This document shows, one piece after another, positions 32,963 through 41,555 of a stretch of 64,000 nucleotides of DNA (positions within the stretch are counted from its first letter, which is position 1; each line of letters starts with the position of its first letter). The position numbers and the translations under genes were made by a program. Origin of the DNA: JAJRXR01 sp041987545 (GTDB lineage Bacteria; Planctomycetota; Phycisphaerae; Phycisphaerales; UBA1924); NCBI GenBank assembly GCA_041987545.1, contig JBHIWH010000003.1, forward strand, positions 372,001 to 436,000. The letters are read 5' to 3'. The notes beneath the pieces are model-generated. The model did no database searches. It saw only the letters and a program-made list of their open reading frames with translations, and was not told the DNA's origin.

Positions 32963-33670
32963 ATGAGTCTGCTCCGACTGGGTTTCGATGCGCGCTTCGC
33001 CAAAGTGTTGCTACGCAGTGCCAGATCGTCTGGGTTTGAGTCGAATCCTGGAGGCGCAGCAGTCATCGCTTGGTTGAATCGCACTCCCAAGTATGGCAGC
33101 TATTCTGCCTTGTCGTACGGCAGCCTCCGAAGTGGGCACGGCCGGATCATCCATGAGTCGTACGGGCGCTCGGCACTTGCGATCGCGATGCTCTCAAGCA
33201 TTTGCCTCGTGTCTGCGTGGGCATTGCTCGTGCTAGCCGGGTCACATTTTGGCAATTCTCTTAGCCTTGATGCGGTAACTGGGATTCTGTGCCTAGCGGT
33301 GGGCATCGGACTTGGCGTAGAGAGCCTCTCGAGGATGTTCCTTCGCAGGTCTATCTCCGTGACAAGAAGCGACCATGACATGCGAGTTGATGTGCGAACG
33401 TCGTGGGCGGGATTGGCGCGATTCTCACCGGTATCAGCTGACGACGTTCATTTGTTTGCAATTGAGTATGCGAGTCTCGCATTCAACGGGCTGTGGATTT
33501 CCAAGAGCACCTTTCAGGGAGTGGTCTTGGTTGCTGGCAAGCATGTATTCGTTCCGGAAATGTCACGATTTTCCGGCCTTGACAGTGATGGCATTGGGCT
33601 ACTCTCAGCGTTGTTTCGAAGACGGCCTACTAGTCTGACGATTGTGGCCATGCCGACGGCCGTGCTCTAG
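32963..33670 (+). CDS. Membrane protein, candidate immunity to the RHS tail
   Basis: 235 aa, starting 36 bases after the RHS stop on the same strand. Residues 70-120 form two membrane helices (ALAIAMLSSICLVSAWALLVLAG and AVTGILCLAVGIGLGVESLS). The soluble C-terminal half has VVLVAGKHVFVPEMSRF. Composition and GC match the RHS C-terminal tail rather than the shell, suggesting the two travelled together. A small gene directly after an RHS tail is usually its immunity gene, but no family is recognised and the assignment is by position only. Confidence 0.6.
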   Translation: MSLLRLGFDARFAKVLLRSARSSGFESNPGGAAVIAWLNRTPKYGSYSALSYGSLRSGHGRIIHESYGRSALAIAMLSSICLVSAWALLVLAGSHFGNSLSLDAVTGILCLAVGIGLGVESLSRMFLRRSISVTRSDHDMRVDVRTSWAGLARFSPVSADDVHLFAIEYASLAFNGLWISKSTFQGVVLVAGKHVFVPEMSRFSGLDSDGIGLLSALFRRRPTSLTIVAMPTAVL

Positions 33671-33679
33671 CTTGGCATT

Positions 33680-33709
33680 CGTATCCCATAATGCCATTTA
33701 TGGGATACG
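33680..33709. promoter_or_regulatory. 12-bp perfect inverted repeat before the toxin-antitoxin operon
   Basis: CGTATCCCATAA and its exact complement flank a 6-base loop. It starts 10 bases after the membrane protein stop and lies 86 bases before the antitoxin start. It could be the operator for autoregulation of the toxin-antitoxin operon. With no T-run after the hairpin, it is less likely to be an intrinsic terminator. Confidence 0.5.
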
Positions 33710-33795
33710 CCCGGCGCCACGAACCAGACTCTTGCCATTTGGTCCACTTCCGTGATACGTTCGGTGTGTAGGAGCACACAGAACAAGAGGACCGA

Positions 33796-34032
33796 ATGAC
33801 CCGGTGGACCCTGACCATCAACGAGACCACGGACCGGCTCGTCCGCAGCTTCCTCGCGCAGCGTGGGATGAGCAAGGGCGACCTGTCGCGCTTCGTCGAT
33901 CGCGCGGTGCGTCGGGTGATCTTCGACGACAAGGTCCGGGCGGCCCGCGCCTTCAACGACGGCGTGGACCCAGCGGAGATCGAGGCCGAGATCGAGCGGG
34001 CCCTGCAAGAGGCCCGTGCGGATCGTCCTTGA
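33796..34032 (+). CDS. Ribbon-helix-helix antitoxin
   Basis: 78 aa. The beta-strand RWTLTINETTDRLVRSFLAQRGMSKGDLSRFVDRAVRRVIF is a ribbon-helix-helix DNA-binding domain. The acidic C-terminus (DPAEIEAEIERALQEARAD) is the usual toxin-wrapping helix. AAGAGGA sits 5-11 bases before the ATG. The last 17 bases overlap the start of the PIN toxin gene. The expected role is neutralising the toxin and repressing the operon. Confidence 0.85.
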   Translation: MTRWTLTINETTDRLVRSFLAQRGMSKGDLSRFVDRAVRRVIFDDKVRAARAFNDGVDPAEIEAEIERALQEARADRP

Positions 34033-34444
34033 CACGAACGTCCTGATCAGCGGCCTGATCACGCCGGGCCGGCGTCCGCCTGCCAGACTCCTCGACGGCG
34101 CCATCCTCGGCGCCTTCACGCTCATCACGTCCACGGCCCAGCTCGCCGAGCTGCAGGCGGTCCTCGACCGGCCCCGGCTCCAGAGGTACGTGCTGCCGGG
34201 CGCCGCCGCCGAGATGCTCGCCTCGATCGACGGGGTCGCCGAGATCCACGAGAGCCCGCTGCCAGAGGTCCGGGCCTCGCCCGACCCGCAGGACGACATG
34301 ATCCTGGCGACCGCCCTGGCGGGCGGGGCCGATCTCATCGTCAGCGGCGATCAGCGGGGTCTGATCGGGCTGGGCTCGTTCGAGGGGATCGAGATCCTCG
34401 AGCCCGCGGCCGCCATCGAGTTTCTCAGGGGAGGGCGGGCATGA
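34016..34444 (+). CDS. PIN-domain toxin (ribonuclease)
   Basis: 142 aa with a GTG start inside the antitoxin gene. RIVLDTNVLISGLITPGRRPPARLLDGAI and DPQDDMILATALAGGADLIVSGDQRGLI match the 'putative toxin-antitoxin component, PIN family' group. The metal-binding acids are D in LDTNV, E in AELQAVLDR, D in DPQDD and D in SGDQRG, so the site is complete. The role is growth inhibition by RNA cleavage when the antitoxin is lost. Its stop overlaps the ATG of the next recombinase gene (ATGA), giving a four-gene coupled unit. Confidence 0.88.
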   Translation: MRIVLDTNVLISGLITPGRRPPARLLDGAILGAFTLITSTAQLAELQAVLDRPRLQRYVLPGAAAEMLASIDGVAEIHESPLPEVRASPDPQDDMILATALAGGADLIVSGDQRGLIGLGSFEGIEILEPAAAIEFLRGGRA

Positions 34445-35409
34445 GCACGATCACGCGGCGCGAGCCGGCTGTCACGCTGCCGCCGGCGGTCGCTGAGATG
34501 GGCGGGCAGGCCGGGCGGGCGTTCTTCGACTTCTTCACCGCACAGATCCGCAACGCCAACACGCGAGCGGCGTACGCCCGCAACGTCGCCCGCTTCCTCG
34601 GCTGGGCCCGGGCCCGCGGTGTGGCCCTCGGCGCCGTCGAGCCGTTCCACGTCGCCGCGTACGTCGAGGATCTGGGCCGCCCGGCCTCGACAGGTGGCCA
34701 GGGGCTCGCCGTCGCGAGCGTCAAGCAGCACCTCGCGGCGATCCGCGTGCTCGGCGACTTCCTGGTCGTCAGGCAGGTCCTGCCCCGCAACCCCGCCACA
34801 GAGGTCAGGGGACCCAGGCATGTCGTCCGCGAGGGCAAGACGCCCGTGCTGACCGGAGCCGAGGCCAGGGCCTTGTTCGCCTCGATCGACGCGTCGAAGC
34901 CGGCCGGCCTCCGCGACCGGGCGCTGCTGGCCACGATGGTGTACACGTTCGGGCGAGTGTCGGCGGTGCTGGCGATGGACGTGGGGGACTACTCCCAGGT
35001 CGGCCGCGGGATGCGTCTGCGACTCCGCGAGAAGGGCGGCCGGGAGCACGAGATGCCGGTCCACCACACGCTGATCGAGCACCTCGATGCCTACCTGGAC
35101 GTGCTTGGTCAGGGCGAGGGACCGATGTTTCTTTCGGTGAACCGCAGCCGGACCGGGTTCACACGGCGCCGGCTTGATCGCCGGGAGGTGCTCGCCATGG
35201 TCAAGCGTCGCACGGCCGCCGCCGGTCTGGGGAACCGCTACAGCAGCCACACGTTCCGGGGGACGGGGATCACGGCCTACCTCGCCAACGACGGCGCCCT
35301 GGAGCGGGCGCAGTACATGGCCGGGCACGCCAGCCCAAGGACCACGAAGCTCTACGACCGGCGGGAGCAGCAGGCGACCCTCGACGAGGTCGAGCGAATA
35401 ATCCTCTGA
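34441..35409 (+). CDS. XerC/D-like tyrosine recombinase
   Basis: 322 aa. The N-terminal SAM-like domain (FFDFFTAQIRNANTRAAYARNVARFLGWARARGV) and catalytic domain are present with all active-site residues: R in TFGRVSAVLAMDVGDY, K in LREKGGREHEMPVH, H-x-x-R in SHTFRGTGI, H in AGHASPRTTK and Tyr in LYDRRE. Compared with the ssrA integrase it has no terminal extension and a different arm region, so it is not a duplicate. It is translated in overlap with the PIN toxin. It could resolve multimers of the circular element or mobilise its own cassette. No att pair was found for it. Confidence 0.9.
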   Translation: MSTITRREPAVTLPPAVAEMGGQAGRAFFDFFTAQIRNANTRAAYARNVARFLGWARARGVALGAVEPFHVAAYVEDLGRPASTGGQGLAVASVKQHLAAIRVLGDFLVVRQVLPRNPATEVRGPRHVVREGKTPVLTGAEARALFASIDASKPAGLRDRALLATMVYTFGRVSAVLAMDVGDYSQVGRGMRLRLREKGGREHEMPVHHTLIEHLDAYLDVLGQGEGPMFLSVNRSRTGFTRRRLDRREVLAMVKRRTAAAGLGNRYSSHTFRGTGITAYLANDGALERAQYMAGHASPRTTKLYDRREQQATLDEVERIIL

Positions 35410-35419
35410 GGTGACCGAA

Positions 35420-36463
35420 ATGGGTGATCGCGTCTTCCGCGAAGGTGGGCCCCACAACATCCGGCGTGCCGGTCCGGACCAGTTCTCGATGGACATCAAG
35501 ATCCCCGCAGACGGAGCGGGGATGACAGGCAGGGCCTGCCCGGACTCGGCCTGCTCGCCCGGTCGATTCAAGGTCAAGTGCGGGACGGGCATCACGATCG
35601 AGCATGCCGAGGCGTTCTGCCCGTACTGCCGCCGGTCCGCGGACCCCAACGACTTCATGACGCCTGAACAGGCCCGCTACGTCGAGGACGTCGTCATGAA
35701 CGAGGCCGCTGGTGGCATCGAGCGGATGCTGAGCAAGGCGTTCGGCACTGGTCCTCTTGCGCGACGCAAGGTCGGCTCCGGCCCCGTGAGCATTGAACTG
35801 AGCTACAAGCCCGGTCGACGACCGCCGGTCCGTCGTCCGTGGGAGGAGCAGCTCAGACGTGATTTGACCTGCCCGCACTGCACGCTGGAGCACGCCGTGT
35901 ACGGGCTCGCGGTCTGGTGCCCCGACTGCGGGCAGGACATATTCGTCACTCACGTTCAGGCCGAGTGTGCGGTCGTCCGCACGATGCTCCAGGACGTGGA
36001 CCGTCGCAGCCGGGAGCTCGGTCCCCGCGTCGCGGCGCGCGATATCGAGAACGGCCTGGAGGACACGGTCTCGATCCTCGAGGCCGCCCTCAAGGCGATG
36101 TGCCGACGCCGATTGCTCGCGGACGGCGCCTCTCCCGAGGAGGCGGAAACCGTCCTCGTCAAGAAAGTGCGGAACCGATTCCAGAGCTACGAGAGAGCGT
36201 GCGAAGCGTTGGCAGAGTTGTTCGGGCTCGACCTCTCGGCGGCCCTCGCCCAGGACCACGCGGCCAAGCTCGTGCGGACCCTGGAGAAACGACACCCGAT
36301 CACCCATAACCTCGGCATCGTGGACCGCAAGTACTTGGACCGCGTCAGCACAGGCGAGGCCGAAGGCAGGGACGTGAGCCTCGATGAACGCGAGGTGATC
36401 GAGGCCCTCGATTCCGTGGTATCGCTCGCCCGGTTCGTCCACTCGGGGCTCTTCCCTAGCTGA
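35420..36463 (+). CDS. Zn-ribbon protein with HEPN-like C-terminal domain
   Basis: 347 aa, taking the ATG at 35420 with GAGGTG at 35408-35413; a GTG at 35411 is also possible. It has three cysteine pairs: CPDSAC near 35, CPYC near 70, and CPHC...CPDC around 150-170. These predict zinc ribbons. The C-terminal 150 residues are helical, and LEKRHPITHNLGIVDRKYLDRV resembles the R-x4-6-H site and following 'HN-x-G-x-VD' of HEPN-type ribonuclease domains, especially RiboL-PSP-like ones. It follows the recombinase by 10 bases. A role in RNA cleavage or element control is inferred. No exact family known. Confidence 0.65.
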   Translation: MGDRVFREGGPHNIRRAGPDQFSMDIKIPADGAGMTGRACPDSACSPGRFKVKCGTGITIEHAEAFCPYCRRSADPNDFMTPEQARYVEDVVMNEAAGGIERMLSKAFGTGPLARRKVGSGPVSIELSYKPGRRPPVRRPWEEQLRRDLTCPHCTLEHAVYGLAVWCPDCGQDIFVTHVQAECAVVRTMLQDVDRRSRELGPRVAARDIENGLEDTVSILEAALKAMCRRRLLADGASPEEAETVLVKKVRNRFQSYERACEALAELFGLDLSAALAQDHAAKLVRTLEKRHPITHNLGIVDRKYLDRVSTGEAEGRDVSLDEREVIEALDSVVSLARFVHSGLFPS

Positions 36464-36738
36464 GTAAGCTGCCCACAGGTTCCATCCCGCACGGCCCTTT
36501 CTGTCTCTTCTGAATCGCCTTTTGCCGAGTCATGATGGGTACGTGGTTCGCCTGCGCTCCTCTCGTGCTGTTGCCCTCCATGCGACCTTCGCACGGCCGG
36601 TCGCGGTGCCAGCAAAACGACGGTTTCCGCCCGGCTGACGCCGACGGCGGACCCTCCGCAGTTTGGCTTGCCCCGCCTCCCTGTCTCCGTGCGTGTCTGG
36701 TCGGCATCGGTCAACCAAACACGAAAGGAGACACACCG

Positions 36739-37005
36739 ATGAACAAGACCACGACCAACAAGCCGGTGAGCACGATCCGCGACGGGAGCCTGAAGGCGAC
36801 CGTGTGGGCCAACCCCGGCGAGGACGGCCGGACGTTCTACAGCGTGAGGCTGACGCGGACGTACCGGGACGAGCAGGGGAACTACCACGACTCGGACCGG
36901 TTCACCGGGGCCGAGCTGTTGCGGGTCGCCCGACTCGCGGGCCTCGCATACGACGAGACCTCGCGTCTGCGTCAGAGCGAGACGCCGGCCGAGAACGGCG
37001 CCTAG
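36739..37005 (+). CDS. Small conserved-type plasmid protein
   Basis: 88 aa. The ATG at 36739 has AAAGGAGA at 36724-36731. VSTIRDGSLKATVWANPGEDGRTFYSVRLTRTYRDEQGNYHDSDRFTGAELLRVARLAGLAYDE is a beta-rich then helical pattern often seen in short accessory proteins of conjugative or mobilizable plasmids, similar in style to DUF736-type proteins. Function unknown. It is followed by a strong terminator, so it ends its own transcript. Confidence 0.75.
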   Translation: MNKTTTNKPVSTIRDGSLKATVWANPGEDGRTFYSVRLTRTYRDEQGNYHDSDRFTGAELLRVARLAGLAYDETSRLRQSETPAENGA

Positions 37006-37028
37006 CCGCTCGCCGTCCCGATGCCGGG

Positions 37029-37059
37029 CCGGCCCCCCTCGCGGGGGGTCGGCCTTTTT
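37029..37059 (+). terminator. Rho-independent terminator
   Basis: A 10-pair stem (CCGGCCCCCC with GGGGGGTCGG, one G-T pair) has a TCGC loop and is followed by CCTTTTTC. It lies 23 bases after the stop of the 88-aa gene. Confidence 0.85.
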
Positions 37060-37206
37060 CTTGCGCCGGCTGAGCGGACCTGGTCTCGATCAGCGCGGTC
37101 CCTTCGGCGTGTGCCGCGTCGCTGCGTCCCCCTTGCCCCCGCCGCGGGTGAGGGGCAAGGGCGACGGTCGCCGCGGCCCCGGATCCAACCCGAAGGGAGC
37201 ACAACC

Positions 37207-37611
37207 ATGACCAACGAACCCACACTCACCCACGAGGAGCTGCGCCAGTTCACGGGCGACCTGGAACGCTACCGGCACGGCCTCAACCCCCGCGTGATCT
37301 ACACGCCGGGCGTGAGGCACGTGGCCGAGCGGGCCGGGGCCTACTGGCTCATCGACCTGATCGCCAGCCACATCGCGTCCCGGGAGATGGCCGCGGCCGT
37401 CGCCAAGGACGAGCGGCTGGGCTCGCTGCAGTTCTGGCGCCTGGACGTCGCCGAGGATCACTCCGCGGTGGCCACGTGCCGCGCGGACTCGGGCGTCGAG
37501 CCGGCGATCACGCAGACGATCGAGTTCACCGACTTCCCGCTCGAGTCGATCGACGTCTGGGCCGGCTGGGACGGGGCGCACTGGACGCTCTACCTGCCCT
37601 CCGAGCACTAG
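37207..37611 (+). CDS. DUF6876-like protein
   Basis: 134 aa with GGGAGC before the ATG. ELRQFTGDLERYRHGLNPRVIYTPGVRHVAERAGAYWLIDLIASH matches the 'FTGS-x-YRH ... YT-GV-x-LAE-x-AGAYWL-D-IAS' signature of a family common on plasmids and phages (DUF6876). The second half holds LQFWRLDVAEDHSAVATC and TIEFTDFPLESIDVWAG, also typical. Function unknown; probably a nucleic acid-associated accessory protein of the element. It follows the terminator at 37029-37059 and has its own transcription unit. Confidence 0.8.
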   Translation: MTNEPTLTHEELRQFTGDLERYRHGLNPRVIYTPGVRHVAERAGAYWLIDLIASHIASREMAAAVAKDERLGSLQFWRLDVAEDHSAVATCRADSGVEPAITQTIEFTDFPLESIDVWAGWDGAHWTLYLPSEH

Positions 37612-37659
37612 CCCGCGGGCCGGCGTCACGCGGCACCGGCCCGTTCCTATGGTCTGTCC

Positions 37660-37971
37660 ATGGACGCGAAGCTCCAGACAATCCTCGACCGCTTCACTGA
37701 CGAGCTCAAGGGCTGGCTGGAGAGCCCGAGCGAGACATCGGGGCGGATCGAGGCGCTCCGGGCCGAGATCGAGAAGCTGAAGGGCGAGCTCGGTGGTACC
37801 GGCCTCTCGGACGCGCTGCGGGCGCTGGAGACGGCCGACAAGGCGGCGCAACGCGAACGGGTGCGCGAGGCGTCCGAGGCGATCGCGCGGGCGTGCAAGC
37901 CGCTCGGACTCAACCTGGAGGTCAAGGCGCCGGCCAAGCGGCGCCCCCGGGCCTCCCGACCCACCCCCTAG
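37660..37971 (+). CDS. Small coiled-coil hypothetical protein
   Basis: 103 aa. After LQTILDRFTDELKGWL it runs as a charged heptad-like helix (IEALRAEIEKLKGEL, ALRALETADKAAQRERVREASEAIARA) and ends in a basic KRRPRASRP tail, consistent with DNA or RNA contact. Ribosome site is weak. No family recognised. It sits between the DUF6876-like gene and the 289-aa protein on the same strand. Confidence 0.5.
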   Translation: MDAKLQTILDRFTDELKGWLESPSETSGRIEALRAEIEKLKGELGGTGLSDALRALETADKAAQRERVREASEAIARACKPLGLNLEVKAPAKRRPRASRPTP

Positions 37972-38176
37972 CCGTCGCCAGGCCTACCGACCGGGGGCTG
38001 GAAGAGGGCGCGTCCGAGGCGGCCTCACGGCTGCGTTCACGGGTCCCGCACGAGTGTGAGCCGCCCCCGGAGGCGGCCCGCACAGGGGGATGCGCCCCAC
38101 CTGAGTGGAGAGATTTCTAGGTGTTCCTGTACTTGTACCTCATGAGAGGCACGAGAAAAATGAAAGGAGCACTCAC

Positions 38177-39046
38177 ATGTCGGACCACACACTTGTAGAA
38201 CTCGTGCCGGAGTACGCGAGGCTCTTCGATGACCCGCAGATGCACGGGCCGGTCGGGTGGCTGTCGCGGCACGGGGTCGATCCGCGCCAGACCGTGGCCG
38301 ACGCCGTCGCCGATCTGCAACGGCGTCGGGGCGGCCGCGTCCGGCTCGAGGCACGCGTGGCCTACGCCCAGGGCGTGGTTCTCAACCAGTTCTTCCACCG
38401 GTGGGCCCTGGCGCACCAGGGCCAGAGCATGCGGACCATCTCCTGGTCGCACACCGACGCCCGGGAGCGGGAACTCCTCCCGTTCCTGACGGCCCTGATC
38501 GCCTCCTCGGATCACAGGTCATTCGAGCGTTCCATCCGCAAGATGGCCCGGCGAAGCCGCCTGAGTGTCCGCGGGCCGATCCTCGGCGATGCCGAGGACT
38601 ACGCGGCGTACGTCGGCGGGGTCATGGACCCCATCGGGGACGTCTTTCTGAGCAACTTCGACGCCGGCCGGCGCGACGCCGCGTTCACCGCCCGCAAGTA
38701 CCTCCAGATGGTTGCGGTGAGCTTCTACCTGAAGGGCCTGACAGGCGGAAGGGGCTCAGTACGGGCCCCGGAGCTGCTGCGGTACCTGACGGTCTCGACC
38801 CGGATCGATCCCCGCACCGTACTCGCCGTGAAGCTCTCGTACTGCCCGGCGGCGTTGACGAGCGAGGAGCGGCGGGAGCTGAAGGAACGCTACGGCTACG
38901 TCGTGAGGCCGTTCACGCTCATGAAGATCCAGGACGTGGCCCATCTGCTGCGGTACCCGCACCGCCAGGCCCTCTACCGCAAGCTCCACAAGGTCCGGGG
39001 GTGGGCGCGGGAGTGGGTGCGGCGGCAGGAAGGAGGGGCGCCGTGA
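38177..39046 (+). CDS. Hypothetical protein of the mobilization region
   Basis: 289 aa. The ATG at 38177 follows AAAGGAG (38163-38169), although the frame is open upstream to 38105. It is a helical, Arg-rich, soluble protein without cysteine pairs or a P-loop. Distinct stretches are ISWSHTDARERELLPFLTALIAS and GVMDPIGDVFLSNFDAGRRDAAFTARKYLQM. No family recognised. Its stop overlaps the start of a small membrane protein (GTGA), so the two are coupled, and both precede the mobC-relaxase operon. Confidence 0.7.
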   Translation: MSDHTLVELVPEYARLFDDPQMHGPVGWLSRHGVDPRQTVADAVADLQRRRGGRVRLEARVAYAQGVVLNQFFHRWALAHQGQSMRTISWSHTDARERELLPFLTALIASSDHRSFERSIRKMARRSRLSVRGPILGDAEDYAAYVGGVMDPIGDVFLSNFDAGRRDAAFTARKYLQMVAVSFYLKGLTGGRGSVRAPELLRYLTVSTRIDPRTVLAVKLSYCPAALTSEERRELKERYGYVVRPFTLMKIQDVAHLLRYPHRQALYRKLHKVRGWAREWVRRQEGGAP

Positions 39047-39246
39047 GTCTGCGGGAGCCTCACGGCCACCCAGCGAGGGTGGAGGTGGAGGGCGCCTCGT
39101 GGCGAGCGTCGGTATCCGGGGGGCCGGCCCTCGTGATCGGCGTGGTGGTCATCATCGTGGCCGCGGCCCTGGGCTGGAAGCTGCTGGATCTGGCCCTGCC
39201 GGCTTCCCCGGCGGAGCGACGGCACGAGGCCGCATCGAGCGATTGA
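39043..39246 (+). CDS. Small single-helix membrane protein
   Basis: 67 aa with a GTG start overlapping the previous stop (GTGA) and AGGAGGG at 39030-39036. One hydrophobic helix, ALVIGVVVIIVAAALGWKLLDLAL, has about 30 polar residues before it and about 17 after. It is too short to place in a family. Coupled translation with the 289-aa protein is the main support for it being real. Confidence 0.6.
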   Translation: MSLREPHGHPARVEVEGASWRASVSGGPALVIGVVVIIVAAALGWKLLDLALPASPAERRHEAASSD

Positions 39247-39716
39247 CCCGTGGGCCTGGATCACGCGTCCCGGAGGCGCACTCACCTGTCATGACGCGCC
39301 GGTGAACCGCGCGTACAGCGGGGTGCATGCGGTTGTATGTGGCACAGACTTGCAATCATTGGAGCGTTATGGCAAAGTACGGTGGCATGAGAATAGCCAG
39401 ATGTGTTTTTGGTGCCCAAAAACATCCGCATCGCGGCCCCTCACGGGGTCTGGCCAACGCCTCGGCGTTGGATCCGATCAGGAGTGGGGGACTTCGCCTC
39501 CCCCTCTCCTGAACCTCTCCCCTGGACCACCTCGGCCCGGGTGGATCAGGGCCCAGGGCGATCTCGCTCTCCCTGGGGACCCATCGAGCACGGGTCTCGC
39601 CCGTGCACGGCGAGGAGCGTCTCGGCGCTCCACCACGAGCAGCGTCCTCCTGTGGGGGACGGCGTTGCGCCCGGCCGGGGGATGGCCCCGGGACCGGTGC
39701 TTGCAGGAGGACGAGC
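39247..39716. promoter_or_regulatory. Candidate oriT region upstream of mobC
   Basis: 470 bases without a gene. It contains a perfect 9-bp inverted repeat at 39404-39424 (TGTTTTTGG, loop TGC), a perfect 8-bp one at 39454-39471 (CCAACGCC, loop TC) and a GGGGGA/TCCCCC pair near 39486-39505. A cluster of inverted repeats directly before mobC and a relaxase is the normal position of an origin of transfer. The nick site cannot be named from sequence alone. The ribosome site AGGAGG for mobC ends the stretch. Confidence 0.45.
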
Positions 39717-40139
39717 ATGACCCAGACCGGCAGACCCAAGCTGCGCCCGGAGGAGCGCCGCACCGAGCGGCACAACCTCCGGTTCACGCAGGCCGAGCAC
39801 GAGTACATCCGCGGCCAGGCGGACGCGGCCGGGCTCGACGTGGCGGAGTACCTCCGTCGCCGGGCCCTCGGGTACGTCGTGCCGGCCAGCCCGTGGAAGC
39901 GTGATGGGATTGCTGGCGTGCTCACCGAGCTAAACGAGATAGGGAAACGGCTGAAGCCGATCGGCACCAACGTCAATCAGCTTGCCGTCTCGACGCACAC
40001 TGAGCGTCGCTCGCGAGATGCATGGGAGGGGGTTGCAAAGGACATCGACAGTCGGCTCCGACAGCTGGAGACGGTCATGTACAGGCTCACTTCCGGGGAG
40101 CTCTTGGAGGCGGATCCACGACGAGAGGTTGACCGCTGA
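39717..40139 (+). CDS. mobC: Relaxosome accessory protein MobC-like
   Basis: 140 aa with GCAGGAGG before the ATG. The N-terminal half, RPKLRPEERRTERHNLRFTQAEHEYIRGQADAAGLDVAEYLRRRALG, is a ribbon-helix-helix of the MobC type ('HxLRFTxxExxxIRxxAxxAGLxVAEYLRRxALG'). The second half, LTELNEIGKRLKPIGTNVNQLAVSTH, matches the family's conserved 'ELNRIGNNLNQLA' motif. It binds the origin of transfer and helps load the relaxase, whose ATG overlaps this stop by one base. Confidence 0.9.
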   Translation: MTQTGRPKLRPEERRTERHNLRFTQAEHEYIRGQADAAGLDVAEYLRRRALGYVVPASPWKRDGIAGVLTELNEIGKRLKPIGTNVNQLAVSTHTERRSRDAWEGVAKDIDSRLRQLETVMYRLTSGELLEADPRREVDR

Positions 40140-41530
40140 TGGTGCCCAAGATCCACGCCAAGGGGTGCTCATTCAAGGGGATCGCGCGGTACCTGCTGCA
40201 CGACAAGGACCGTGCGACAACCTCGGATCGTGTCGCGTGGACCGCGACGCGCAACCTGGCGACCGAGGATCCGGATCTGGCGTGGAAGCTCCTCGCGGCG
40301 ACCGCGATGGACGCCGACCGCCTCAAGGCCAAGGCACGAGTCAAGAACACCGGCCGCAAGTCGAAGGACGCCGTGCTTCACCTAACACTTAGTTGGCATC
40401 CCGACGAGGCGGACGAGCTGACCAAGGAGGAGATGCTGCGGGCTTCTGAGCAGGCGATCCGGGCTCTGGGCGCCGAGGATCGGCAGGCGCTGATCGTCGC
40501 CCACTCGGACGAGCAGCAGCCACACGCGCACGTCGTCATTTCGAGGGTCAGTCCCGAGGACGGTCGGATGCTCAGCAGCTCAAATGAGAAGCTCAAACTG
40601 AGCCGGTGGGCGCAGGCCTACGAGGAGGAGCGGGGGGCCGTCCTGTGCGAGCAGAGAGCCATCAACAACGCCGCCCGCGACCGGGGCGAATACGTCCGGG
40701 GCGAGAAGGACGTGCCGCGCCACATCTACGAGCAGCACCTGGCCAACGACAACCGGCCGAACCGCGCCGAGCGTCACCGGAGGCAGCGAGAGAAGGACCG
40801 GGACGTCGGCAAGCGGCAGCGCCAGACCCGTGACCGGCAGTCTGCCGCCTGGGCGAAGCTCATGGACGACCACCGGGCCAAGCGTCTCGGGATCCTGGCC
40901 GACCAGCGGACCCAGACCGGGCGTGCCGTGGCTCTGATACAGAAGGACTACCGCGAGACCCAGTGGCGAGCTCTGCACCACGCGCAACAGGCCGAGACGC
41001 GGGCATTCGAGCGGAACGAGACGCGATTCCTGGGCCGGATGAACAACAGACTCCGCGCTCTGGACTTCCGCGGCTTGATCGGTGGCGCGAACAGGTCAGA
41101 GGCGCTCCGCAAGGCTTTCAACGCCCTGTCCTCGTCCGGCGAACGACGAGCGTGGCTCAAGCGTGATCAGGAAAGGCAAAGGGAGAGGCTCCTCGCCCAG
41201 CAGCGGCGGGAAGAGGCTGTGGCGGCCAGAGGGATCCGCGAAGCCGCCAAGAAACGTCTCGCGTCGGCACGTGTGGCTTTCCAGGCCGAGCGAGCATCCC
41301 TCGTGCTGCGCTGCTCGCTCGAGGATGCCAAGATCCGGGCGGAGTGGAGGCAGCGGATGAACGACAGGCAGGCCACCGCGGAACATGGTCTCTCGCCGGG
41401 CACAGAGCCGCCGCAAGCGATCTCAGAGATGATCGACGCGTTCAATGAGATGCGGCGGCGCAAGCAGGAGCGGTCTCAGCGAGACCGCGAAAACGACCCG
41501 GGCCGGGGTGGGGACGCCCGCGGCCGGTAG
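40139..41530 (+). CDS. MobA/VirD2-family relaxase
   Basis: 463 aa. The N-terminal 150 residues are a relaxase domain. VPKIHAKGCSFKGIARYLLHDKD provides a candidate nucleophile Tyr18, TLSWHPDE lies in the middle, and QQPHAHVVISRV gives the metal-binding H129-A-H131 of motif III. The rest is a long, highly charged helical region (RQREKDRDVGKRQRQTRDRQ, ERQRERLLAQQRREEAVAARG), unlikely to be a helicase. Function is nicking at oriT and leading the strand out. It is overlapped by mobC, and a coupling protein follows at 45912. It supports an element mobilizable in trans. Confidence 0.9.
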   Translation: MVPKIHAKGCSFKGIARYLLHDKDRATTSDRVAWTATRNLATEDPDLAWKLLAATAMDADRLKAKARVKNTGRKSKDAVLHLTLSWHPDEADELTKEEMLRASEQAIRALGAEDRQALIVAHSDEQQPHAHVVISRVSPEDGRMLSSSNEKLKLSRWAQAYEEERGAVLCEQRAINNAARDRGEYVRGEKDVPRHIYEQHLANDNRPNRAERHRRQREKDRDVGKRQRQTRDRQSAAWAKLMDDHRAKRLGILADQRTQTGRAVALIQKDYRETQWRALHHAQQAETRAFERNETRFLGRMNNRLRALDFRGLIGGANRSEALRKAFNALSSSGERRAWLKRDQERQRERLLAQQRREEAVAARGIREAAKKRLASARVAFQAERASLVLRCSLEDAKIRAEWRQRMNDRQATAEHGLSPGTEPPQAISEMIDAFNEMRRRKQERSQRDRENDPGRGGDARGR

Positions 41531-41555
41531 CACTCGCACTCGGCGTGACCACCGC

